From: Alviniconcha marisindica
Taxonomy: Eukaryota; Mollusca; Gastropoda; Provannidae
Assembly (NCBI GenBank): GCA_018857735.1
Contig: JABMCL010001097.1
Span: 372,501-436,500 of the forward strand
Direction: 5' to 3'
Length of the DNA: 64,000 nucleotides
Shown here piece by piece: positions 47,400 through 58,800 of this stretch; within the stretch, counting starts at the first letter, position 1; every line of letters begins with the position of its first letter. Under the pieces are notes generated by a model. That model saw nothing but the letters and a program-made list of their open reading frames with translations, had not been told where the DNA came from and did no database searches. The position numbers were made by a program, and so were the translations under genes.

Positions 47400-50095
47400 T
47401 ACCAGGTCACTTGGGCTGTATCCTTTCCACAAAACCGTTTCATACTATCTAGAAACTGATGTGGAAAAAAACAACCTGCAACAGATTTTCCTGAATGATT
47501 CTTTGCAGTCCTGTCACAACTCCGTGATCACACTAGTACAAAATGGACAACCAGGTCTGGGACAAAATCCGTCATCAGACACAGGACAAAATCCACCATC
47601 AGACAGAGGGCAAAACCCACAATCAGACGGACAAAATCCTTCATCAGACCTGGGGCAAAATCCACAATCAGACCAAAGACCAAATCTACGATTAGATGCG
47701 GGGGAAAATGTGTTGTTAGACAAGTCAAAAATTGTTTATTACACCTAGGACAAAATCAATAATAAATCAGACTCAAGACCAATCCCCCCCCCTCCAAGAC
47801 CATTAAACTGTAGTAGAAAATCCAACATTAGACCTATGACAAAAGTGGCATTTAGACCCAAGACAAAAGTAAGAATGGTCACTTTAAAAACAAAACATAA
47901 ATTCGTGCTACAGTGGAATTGCCATTAAAAGAAAAACAATGTCTGTGTGATTATCATTTTATCTATAGGTAACACTCAAATAAGCATATTGCTTTTGTGT
48001 TTCCTGTACTTATTTGTTGAGCTTATGATTACGATGAATGAATAAAAAAATTGTTTAAACCAAAACAAGGCTGCTGGGACCATCAAATTTTTCCCTGACA
48101 AAAACAAAATTCCATCTTGAACAAGTCGACAGCAAAGAGCACAACAGACGTTCCGTTTCTGATCCCTTCGTCTCAACTTAAGTCCAACTGTGATTCAGCT
48201 GAGGGCTCTGCTGCCACTGGCCCCAACATAAGGCTACTGACCTGTTCCCTTTTAACCCCTTTCGTGCTGTCAGAGCCTCGCTTCACGTCCTGGGCATGCT
48301 GTTTTTCATCCGTTTGTCCGGCCCCTTTCTCTGTGCCATCAGCAGACTGCCGCGCAACAGCCGGCCGGCACTTTGAACAGCCGTGCGTTCAAACGCAGAG
48401 TGGGAGTCTCAAACCGAACATTTCCAGTGAGCACAAGGCTAAGCAGCCTTGCAGACAGCGCTTGAACCAAGCAGAGAGAAGCAGCTGAAGCTGTCCACGG
48501 CAGGGAAGGGGTTATCCAACACATTTCTTCATTCATACGCATAAATACGCCTCGCGTCAATACAATTCACCCCACCCCTTCCCCCAGATAACGTCTTAGT
48601 CTCCTCCACAGAGAAGACCCTCCCCCCCCCCCCCACCCTGCAAAAAGCAGAACCCCCCACCATAAATACCAATTATTACCATTGAACATATGACGGTTAA
48701 CAACTGCTCTTTGAAACGGTTTACCATGCCAGACAACGAAACCAGCTATGTAGGAATCCATGCTGTATGCACAAGCAAGTCTCTCCGAGGAATAAATAGG
48801 GTGTCTATCTAAACAGTACACAAATGTGTTACACGTATAGTAAGGTTCATAAGCGATCAACTGTTAAAATGCAATACATTCAGTAATAACAACACAAAAA
48901 ATGTTCTATAAACAAAATTGCAAGGGAAACTGGTAAACTTGAAATCTGCAGTAAAATCAATAACAGCACCCACCCAAACCAATGACAACAACAAACAAAA
49001 ACAGAGAGAAAGAAAAAGTGGGAGGAGAGTAAGGGGAATGGTGAAAAAGACAAAACAGGGAAGGGGGCCTGGAGGGTGGGGGGACAGATGTAATACTAAA
49101 CCAGATCTCAAGTTCCTCAAGACCTTGCTTTCCTCAGCAAAATCCAACTGAACAATTATGTCATATAGGCCTCCATCATTTGCTTACTGAAAGGGGTGGG
49201 GGTAGTGGGGTGGGGTGGGGGCCGGGGTGGGGGGTCGGGGCACAAGGAATAAGTGATGTCATTCTATACCCATGTCCAGCTCCTTGCGCCCTTGCCGCAG
49301 ACACTCCTGAAACTGCGTCACCTACGCCCCTTTCATTAATCCCTAAGGAACTGGGCGCGGCGCTCTTTGGATCCCTGCAGCTGAACAAAGCCTGCATGAC
49401 CCCGGCTGGCTGGTGCCGGGACTCGGATGCCGTGCCGTTCCAGAGCGGAATCACAGCCTGGTGGTCACAGACACGTCTGCCGCAAAACCCGGAAACACCC
49501 CCACTTGGCACAGGCCACCCACAACTCCTCACAAAGCTGAAAGAATGACAACTTCTGCTGTTCTGTCTTCCACCAAAGCCACTCCAATATCGAAAGTTGA
49601 AGCGCAGCAACGCATGCCCCTAAACAGTACACCAAGGTCTCCACTTGGACAGAAAACATCAAACGTGAAACGACAGCATGTGACAACATGACACAACATG
49701 ACAACACAACATGACACGACACGACATGACTGAGCTGCCCAGTAAGGTGTGTACATTAGTGCAGACGAAAACAAAAACAAAACAAAAAAGGGAAAAAAAG
49801 AAAGAGATAATCAATTTTCTGTTTTGTTTCCATTGTCAACAACAAAAAGACCACGACAGTTTATGCACAGTTCAAGAAGGGGCCAAGCCAAACTCATAAG
49901 GCCCTGTAGAAAGTTTTGCCCCAGGTAAGTCCCCACTGTCCTACAAGGCCAACCTCCCCCCCCCCCCCCCCCCACCCACCCCACCCCAAGCACGACAACA
50001 GCCCATGCAGGCATGGTTAGTCTACTCTGGTGTCAACAGTTTACTAACCAACACAGGGGATGACCACTGTCCACAAAGACGGTCAGCATGTGTGG
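47400..50095 (-). other. Probable 3' UTR, right-middle part
   Basis: Contains a short array of GGACAAAATCCATCATCAGA type (47545-47740). C runs occur at 47790, 48622 and 49957. No exon seen. Confidence 0.4.
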
Positions 50096-50104
50096 CCCAA
50101 GGTT

Positions 50105-50470
50105 CCAAAACTGTCTGGGTGTTTAAAAACACCCACTTGTCAGCTGTAGTTCCAGAACTGTCTGGGTGTTTAAAAACACCCACTTGTCAGCTGTAGTTCC
50201 TGAACAGTCTGGGCGTTTCAAAACACCCACTTGTCAGCTGTAGTTCCAGAACTGTCTGGGTGTTTAAAAACACCCACTTGTCAGCTGTAGTTCCTGAACT
50301 GTCTGGGTGTTTAAAAACACCCACTTGTCAGCTGTAGTTCCAGAACTGTGAGGGTGTTTAAAAACACCAACTTATCAGCTGTAGTTCCAGAAGTGTGTGA
50401 GTGTTTAAAAACACCAACTTGTCAGCCATATTTCCAGAAAAAACACCAACTTGCCTGCTGTAGTTCCAGA
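50105..50470. repeat. Minisatellite, 47-bp unit with internal palindrome, about 7 copies
   Basis: Unit GAACTGTCTGGGTGTTTAAA then AACACCCACTTGTCAGCTGT and AGTTCCA. GGGTGTTTAAAAACACCC inside each unit can fold on itself. Confidence 0.9.
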
Positions 50471-50639
50471 AAAACACTAACTTGTCTGCTGTCATCCCAG
50501 AACTGTCCAGGTGCATGAAAACACCCAATTTGCAGCTGTCCCAAGAGACACTTTGTCTGACACAGGCATGAAATGTCCAAGCCCCCCAAAAGACTGAAGT
50601 AGCCGGACACAAGCATAAACTGCAGAACACGACAGAGTA

Positions 50640-51205
50640 TGTCATCCACGGGTGTCAACTGCTGTTCCAGATGACAACATGTCTGACATATGTCGACTGT
50701 CAGCACAGAAGCCACAACATGCGTGACATGCACCAACTGCTGTCCCCAAAGACAGAGCATATCCGACACATGTCAACTGGTGTGCCAGAAGACAGAACAT
50801 AGCTGACATGTGTCAACTGGTGTGCCAAAAGACAATGTGTCTGACATGTGTCAACTGCTGTTACAAAAGACCGACTGTATCCAGCACATGTGAACTTCTG
50901 TCCAAGAAGACACAGCACATCTGACATGTCAACTGCTGTCCCACAAAAACAACAAATCTGACTCGTGTCAGCCGCTTAAAAACAACAACACGTCTGACCT
51001 GTGTCAGCCACTGTCCCAGAAAACAGGTCTGACCTGTGTCAGCTGCTGTCCCAGAAAACACATCTGACCTGTGTCAGCTGCTGTCCCAGAAAACACATCT
51101 GCCCTGTGTCAGCCACTGTCCCAGAAAACACATCTGACCTGTGTCAGCTGCTGTCCCAGAAAACAACATGTCTGACCTGTGTCAGCTGCTGTCCCAGAAG
51201 ATGGA
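50640..51205. repeat. Minisatellite, about 36 bp unit
   Basis: TCTGACCTGTGTCAGCTGCT then GTCCCAGAAAACACA is regular at 50990-51200 and increasingly diverged to the left. Confidence 0.85.
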
Positions 51206-51209
51206 GCAC

Positions 51210-53080
51210 GTTTCACACAGGGTATAAAACAGCAGGAAAACAGTCTACACAAAACACATATTCACAGGTGCCACTTGTCAGGGAAGACTTGTAAGGAATT
51301 ACTCCCCCCCCCCAACAACCTTCACCAATAACAACCTTCACACACTCCACTAATAATGTATTTTCATCTCCAGCTCCTGTCTGACAAGGAACTCCACATT
51401 ACCAGTCTGCCCCCCCCCCCCCCTCCCAGGCAAAATCCCATAAAAGATGCAGGCAACATGTAGGACTGCCAGCAAACGACTCCCCGCCCCCTCCCGCTAC
51501 CCCCCACCCACCCCCGGTCAGCCACTGAGGGCAGGGCACGCGGTGTGCTGCATACTGATGACGGCACAGTGCTGCTGCCACTGCTTGACCAAAGAAGACG
51601 CAATACAGATACCCAGGCATATCCGCGAATGAGTGCTGCGTACTGCTGCTGAGAAATAAACAAGACAATGGTCTGCATAATATACACCCCCCCCCCCCCC
51701 CCACCCATGCTGAGTAGGCTGCCAGTGAAATGAAGAGAGAGAGAGGAGTGGGCAAGAGCACGCCAGGCCATGACGACGAGAGCTGAGCCAAGCAGCAAAC
51801 AGCCTGCGAAGGGTCGACCACGACAAACTGCTTGCTGAGGCAGCCAGCAAGGCTCCAGCAGCATATCCCCAACAGCCACAACCAGCGGGGAACGTTTCAG
51901 TGGGGAACGTTGCAAGATCCCCACTACAGCACAAAGGGATTACTGGAGGGGGGGGGGGGAAGGAGGGTGAGAGAGAGAGAGGGAGAGAAAGGCAAGAGGG
52001 TAGCCCTTGCTACAAGAATGAGAGAGGGAGAGAGAGGGAGGGAGGGAGGGAGAGAGGGGGAAGGAGAGAAAGAGAGAGAGAGAGGTGGAGGGTAGCCCTT
52101 GCTAAAAGAACGAGAAAGAGAGGGAGAGAGAGAGAGAGAGGAGGGTAGCCCTTGCTACAAGAACAAGTCCAAAAACTTGGGAATTTACTAAAGTATTACA
52201 ATGTCAGTTGTCTAAAAGAAATTCAGATGTACTGATATCGACACAGATTGGGGCAAGGGGGGCAGATGAGTACTATACCTGCCATGGAAACCTCCACAGT
52301 AATTCTGTTGTAGTCAACACTGCCTGCTGCCCATGTTCAAACGAAAGCTACGTACACGTCTACCACTGGCTAAAGCAAGAAGAGACAGTCCTGTCGCAAA
52401 GTGCCACTCAAGTGCTCTGTATACTTCCTGAAGGACCATCAAGCACTGTGCACCGCTCCTCTCAGTCCGATGCCTGCTGGCATCGTGCCAAGGCTCTCAG
52501 GTAAATCTCCATAACCCATCAGCAAAACACGGCTTTCTTGTCCAGTGAAATCCGGAGCAAAATCGACAAGACTCCTGTGGCAATTGATTCTCCGCCCCTG
52601 TTCTGAAACTGATGGTGCTGGCAAAGCGATCTACCTAAACAAACCAAACACGTACATCAGTCACAATTAAATTAAGGCAGGATCTAATTTTACGTAAAAA
52701 CATTTGCATAAAGAGAGACAAATACCAAACCATTTCCCTGGCTTTCAAGTCTAAATTACACCCCCCCCCCCCCAAAATAATAATTGCAATGCTGAAAACT
52801 TGAATTTGAGGCTGTTTTTTCCTTTTCTTTTTTCGTAAGTAACATTTCCCAGTTTAACGTGCATGCACGTTTGGGGCCCCCCAACTTCCCCTAGTTGCCA
52901 CAGAAATAAGAGTTCAAAGAGGCAGGATTCCGAGCTAGCACTGGTCAACAAGCAAAACACATCATGTGCTGCGACAAGAGTGGAGACTCATCACCGAACT
53001 GCCTCTCAAAGTTGCAGGTGTTTCTTCCGTCAACCTTCCAGGGAGTGACAGCAGAGGTCATTTACTGAAACTGACACTGA
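51210..53080 (-). other. Probable 3' UTR with C runs and (AG)n
   Basis: C runs at 51305, 51410 and 51688, a GA-rich degenerate repeat with GGGTAGCCCTTGCTACAAGA at 51950-52165, and no exon seen. Confidence 0.4.
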
Positions 53081-53395
53081 CGATGACAGACATCTGTGAC
53101 ACTGACAGTGGCTGAAACTGAAGACACTGACTGTGTGTGAAATCCAACACCGACTGAAATACAAGACACTGACAGCGAGACTGAAATTGGACACACCGAC
53201 AGTGACTGAAATCTACAACATTGGCAGTGACTGAAATCTGACATCTACTGAAAGGTGACGCCGACAATGCCTGAAATCTTTGACGCTGGCAGTACCTGAA
53301 CTCCAACAGCAACTGACATCTACAACACTGGCCGAAGTCTACGACACTGACTGAAATCTACAACACTGGCACTGACTGACATCTACATCGTGATG
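53080..53395. repeat. Degenerate repeat, GACACTGACTGAAATCTACA type
   Basis: About a dozen diverged copies of a 25-30 bp unit. Confidence 0.7.
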
Positions 53396-53399
53396 ACAG

Positions 53400-54805
53400 C
53401 CTGCGGGTGCCCAAAGGAGATACATGCCCAAACTGTATCTCAATTTGCCCCCCACTCCCACCCCACCCCAACCAAATCACCACCAACTGATTTAAAGAGA
53501 CCACTATCGCCATGTGCTCAGTGGGCTGGCATCAGCTGAGGTACTGGACACAAGAGTCACACAGACCCAGCCAGAAAGTCAATATATAGCATGGTACAAG
53601 TTATAACAAACAGACACCAAAGTGTTATCAAACAAACAAATGAAGAAAGAAAAAAAAGAAGAAAAAAAAACAAACTTCTATGTTTGTGTGTATAGTTTTG
53701 TAGTAATATTACCCGCATGAAATCATGAAACAATATCCAAGAGAGGCCGACAGGTTTTCAAAAAAAAAGAAAGAAAAAAAATAGAAAGAAATTGTTCACA
53801 AAAAAACAAAAACAAAAAACGTCCACAACATCTGCTGGCCAAGTTCTCCAAGTTCCAGAGTACACAAACAAGAGTGGCTCATGACCGATAAAACCCACAC
53901 GATAAAAAAAGTGAGGTCGTGTTGACAAAGAGGTCCCTGGGCTGGCTGTGGACTATACATGGTCACTGAAATCTTGTTTTCGTCCCCCCTGTGTCACGCA
54001 TGCGTGTGCGCGTTTTCACACATGCCACAAACGACGCAGACGCCCTCTCCCTGAAGCCGTGTGGGTTATGTGTACAAAACTGAGTCACACACCATCTGCC
54101 ACATCAGTGTGTCCGCACCAACGCATCAACCGCCTGCCATGCGTATGCGTTGACACCTGCCACGGTGGTTTGTCTCGTCTGTCAACAGCTGCTATAAATG
54201 TGTGTGTGTGAGTGAGTGAATGAGAGAGAGGGAGGGTGGGGGGTTGGGGTGGGTGGGGAGGAAAACTCCCACCGTACATCGTCAACAAGCCAGCTCGCTC
54301 CATGGCCAACAGCTGCAGCCGGGGCACAGCCAGGTGTCGCAGCGTCATCTTCCTCCTCCCCGCCACCCCCACCAATCTCTTTTCCTCCCTCTCTTCCGCC
54401 ACTGGGTTTTCCTCCTCCTTGCCCGGCTGATTTCTTCCTCCGTTCCGTCGCTCTCTCTCTCTCTCTCTCTCTCCCCCGTCTGTGTTCCATGCCCTGGCTT
54501 ATTAATTTCCATTTGATTTTGTCCACTTCTGCCGCCTCTCCAAGTTGTTCCTCCCGCTGTCCACTCTCTGGCTTTTGGCCCTGCCCCCCCCCCAATTTCT
54601 CTCCCCCAAGGGGTGCGGCGTGTGCGGCAAGGGCTGGCTTTTCCCCGTGCTTCCCTGTCGCCCAGCTGCCAGGCCTCGACCTCCCTGACTCCGTCAGTGA
54701 TCTCTAAGACGTGGGCTGCGGGGCCACGAGATGGGGTGGGGGTGGGCTGAGAGGTCAAGGCCGCACACCCACAGGCGCAGGATGTTCCTGACAAGACTCG
54801 AGCGC
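53400..54805 (-). other. Probable start of the receptor gene 3' UTR
   Basis: Lies directly downstream of the stop codon at 54806. A-rich patches at 53640-53800, then GC- and CT-rich DNA. Open frames on both strands at 54180-54700 are compositional. Confidence 0.4.
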
Positions 54806-55861
54806 TCAGCACTGAGGATGAGAGAGTGGCTGCTGTTGGAGCTTGGCGGTGGCGGTGGCGGTGGAGGTGGAGGTGGAGGAGGAGGAGGAGGAGGGAGGGG
54901 ACAGGGTGGGCGGCGCCTGCCCCGTCTCTCTCGGCTTCCCTGACCGTGCTGCTGCTGCTGCTGGTGTCGTCGATGCTGCTGCTGCTGCTGCCTGGTGCGA
55001 CGACGATGACGACAATGACTGAGGTAACGACGGCTGAGGTGGAAAAGTCACACCCCCCTCCCTGTGGGACTCCCTTTCTCCTTCCCCCCTGCCCCCCTCC
55101 CTCCACTCTCTCTCCCCCCCTTCCTGCCGCACCCCCACCCCCGTGCACAACGATGCACCACTGTCCCTGGGGGGTGGCGATGGCGGGGGGGAGGGTGGGG
55201 GCGGGGGAGGCGGGGGTGGAGGTAGGGGAGAGGTAGCGAGGTAGCGATGCCCGGGACTCCCGAGCTGCGAGGTAGCTGGTTGCCGTGGTGAGGAGGCGGC
55301 GGAGGCGGAGGCGGCGGCCGACTTCCTGAGATGCTGCGAGGGAGGAGGGCCCCCCTCTGTCGTGCCGCCCGCCACGCCCCCCTGCTGGGGGTGGAGGTAG
55401 GCGGGGGGGCGTTGCTCTTCCTGCGCACAGTCCTGCACCCCGCCCCCCGCATTATGCCTGCCGAGCCCGCGGCCCGACTCGTGCTGCCCTCTGTCACTGT
55501 CCCCCTGCTGCACCGGGGGGCCCCCCCCCGTCCGGTCCCGGTGGTGGGGCCGCGCCGGCCCGCTCTCCGCCCGCCGGGGGAAGGGGGCGAAGTGGGTGGC
55601 CGGGAGCGACGTCGGGCCGCCGCTCAGCGTCGGGCCCACCGCCACGTTGCCCGCCAACACCACCGCCCCCTGGCTGTCCGGCGGCGACGGGAGCACGTGG
55701 CCCGCGTCCGTCTCCCCGTTGTCCCAGCGGTCGATGGCCGTCAGAGAGTCCCCCTCGGCGTCAGGGTCGCTGTTCCCGCAAGTCAGTGGCGGGTCGCAGG
55801 CGGGGTGGTTGGGGATGCCGTTGGTGGCAGCCATCATGGCTTCGATCAAGCTGCGTCTTTC
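54806..55861 (-). CDS. Receptor last exon: low-complexity cytoplasmic tail and stop
   Basis: After acceptor TGTACACAG the phase-0 frame reads ERRSLIEAMMAATNGIPNHP, LTCGNSDPDAEGDSLTAIDR, and later GSPGHRYLATSP followed by long proline, serine and alanine tracts to a stop at 54806-54808 (352 codons). The GC-rich, run-rich sequence makes indel errors likely, so the frame after the proline tract (about 55200) is uncertain. Confidence 0.7.
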   Translation of the reverse strand, partial: ERRSLIEAMMAATNGIPNHPACDPPLTCGNSDPDAEGDSLTAIDRWDNGETDAGHVLPSPPDSQGAVVLAGNVAVGPTLSGGPTSLPATHFAPFPRRAESGPARPHHRDRTGGGPPVQQGDSDRGQHESGRGLGRHNAGGGVQDCAQEEQRPPAYLHPQQGGVAGGTTEGGPPPSQHLRKSAAASASAASSPRQPATSQLGSPGHRYLATSPLPPPPPPPPPPSPPPSPPPRDSGASLCTGVGVRQEGGEREWREGGRGEGERESHREGGVTFPPQPSLPQSLSSSSSHQAAAAAASTTPAAAAARSGKPRETGQAPPTLSPPSSSSSSTSTSTATATAKLQQQPLSHPQC

Positions 55862-58800
55862 CTGTGTACATCACATACACACGTACAGCAGATTAGGCCT
55901 TGGTCAGTACACACACACTGTAGATTGTTAGGTCTTGGTCAGAACACACGCACTGTAGATTATAAGGTCTTAGTCAGAACACATGCACTGTAGATTAGGC
56001 CTCGGTCAGAACACACACACACACACATACACACCTTGTAGATTAGACCTTGGTCAGAAAACAAACACTCACACACACATTCTGTAGATTAGGCCTTGGT
56101 CAGAACACACACACACAGATAATGATTAGACCTTGGCAAGAACACACAAATGCACACATAGACTCACCCCCACACACTTCCACATACACCCCCACCCATC
56201 CACCCATGTATGCACCCACTTTCAAACATACCCTCACCAACACACACGCTCACTTTCACATACGCAACCCACACACATGCACCCACTCGCACACACACAC
56301 CCTCTCACACACACAACCACTTTCTGTTACAGACACAAGCACCTGCTCACACACATATCCTCTCACACACACACACTTTCCAAAAAGCGGATCAGCCTAA
56401 GGTCAGGTCAGCCCCCCACCCCCCCACCCCCACAATCAAACCATCAAACCACTTTCAAACATACCCTCACCCACCCACACGCTCACTTTCACATACGCAA
56501 CCCACAAGCATGCACCCACTCGCATGCACCCACTCGCACACACCCTCTCACCACACAACCACTTTCTGTTACAGACACAAGCACCTGCTCACACACATAT
56601 CCTCTCTCACACACACCTTTCCAAAAGCCGGACCCCCCCCCCCCCCGCCCCCCCCCCCCCCCCCCCACCAAACCTCTCAGCAGAGCAAGCACACCGGTGA
56701 GAGGTGCGTCAAGCAGGTGTCAGCCCGTCAGAAAGCTAGCTGCTCCACTCACCTCCGAGGTGGCACTCAGGTCCAGGCGAGCTGGAGTGACGTGGCCGTT
56801 GGGCAAGTGGCCGTTGGTCTTCACAAGGCCGTTCATCCTCACGCCGTTTGGGGTCACGATCATGTCACCCCCTCCCTGAAACACAGCACCGTTAGTCCCT
56901 GCGTCTCGTCTGTCTGTCCGGGCCCCACTCGCTGTGCAGCATGAGAAACCAGTCCCACTCGCTGTGCAGCATGAGAAACCAGTCCCACTCTCTGTGTACC
57001 AACGAAAAAACAGCTCCACTCACTGTGCAGTGTGAGAAACCAGTCCCACTCTCTGTGTACCAACGAAAAAACAGCTCCACTCACTGTGCAGCGTGAGAAA
57101 CCAGTCCCACTCTCTGTGTACCAACGAAAAAACAGCTCACTCACTGTGCAGCATGAGAAACCAGTCCCACTCTCTGTGTACCAACGAAAAAACAGCTCAC
57201 TCACTGTGCAGCATGAGAAACCAGTCCCACTCTCTGTGTACCAACGAAAAAACAGCTCCACTCACTGTGCAGCATGAGAAACCAGTCCCACTCTCTGTGT
57301 ACCAACGAAAAAACAGCTCACTCACTGTGCGGCATGAGAAACCAGTCCCACTCTCTGTGTACCAACGAAAAAACAGCTCACTCACTGTGCAGCACGAACC
57401 ACCAAAGCTGCAATAGCTAACTTTTTCTTTCTTCGGTGATCAGCCACATTCAGCACGATCACACGACAAAAGAAGAAATCTACGACAAACAACTTGCCTT
57501 TGCGCTCGTCTCTTGACTGATTCAGGGTGTAGGAGAAGAAATAACTTCGTGTTCATCTCTGCCTGATTCAGGGTGTAGGAGAAGAAACAACTTGGTGTTC
57601 ATCTCTGCCTGATTCAGGGTGTAGGAGAAGAAACAACTTTGCGTTCATCTCTGCCTGATTCAGGGTGTAGAAGACACAACTTTGCGTTCATCTCTGCCTG
57701 ATTCAGGGTGTAGAAGACACAACTTTGTGTTCATCTCTGCCTGATTCAGGGTGTAGGAGAAGACACAACTTTGTGTTCATCTCTGCCTGATTCAGGGTGT
57801 AGGAGAAGACACAACTTTGTGTTCATCTCTGCCTGATTCAGGGTGTAGGAGAAGAAACAACTTTGTGTTCATCTCTGCCTGATTCAGGGTGTAGGAGAAG
57901 ACACAACTTTGTGTTCATCTCTGCCTGATTCAGGGTGTAGGAGAAGAAACAACTTTGTGTTCATCTCTGCCTGATTCAGGGTGTAGGAGAAGAAACAACT
58001 TTGTGTTCATCTCTGCCTGACTGCTGATGTGGGAGAAGAAGAATTCCCTACCTGCTCATACGCCGGGCCTCTCCCTGACACTTCACTTTCCTCTCCCTGA
58101 CACTTCACTTTCCTCTCCCTGACACTTCACTTTCAGGCTTGTCAGATCAGCACAAACAGGTCTTACCCCCCCCCCCCTCTCCATTTCAGACCTGTTAGAT
58201 CAGCACAGGCATAGTCTTACCCCCCCCCCCCCCCCCCCCACACCCACACACACAATTCACTTTCAGACCTTAGATCAGCACAGCTAGTACTTACCCCCCC
58301 CCCCCCCCACACACACACCACCCATTAGATCAGCACAGGCATAGTCTCTCCCCCCCCCCCCCCACTTCACTTTCAGACCGGTTAGATCAGCACAGGCACA
58401 GTCTTAACCCCCCCCCCCCCCCACTTCACTTGACCTGTTAGATCAGCACAGGCATAGTCTTATCCCCCCCCCCCCCCCCCCATTTCACTTTCAGACTTGT
58501 TGGGCCATCACAACCATGGTCCAACCCCCCCCTCCACACACTTCACTTTCAGACCCGTTAGATCAGCACAGGCATAGTCTTACCCCCCCCCCCCCCCACC
58601 ACCATTTCACTTTCAGACTTGTTGGGCCATCACAACCATGGTCCAACCCCCCCACACACTTCACTTTCAGACCCGTTAGATCAGCACAGGCATAGTCTTA
58701 CCCCCCCCCCCCCCCCCCCCCCCCCCACGTTTCACTTTCAGACTTGTTGGGCCATCACAACCACGGAACCATGGTCCCACCCCCCCCACCCCCCAGCAAT

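Noticed and set aside
53948..54707. Open frames on both strands at 54.0-54.7 kb
   Set aside because: Compositional; downstream of the receptor stop and without splice or homology support.
55331..55993. 220-codon plus-strand frame
   Set aside because: Antisense shadow of the GC-rich last receptor exon.
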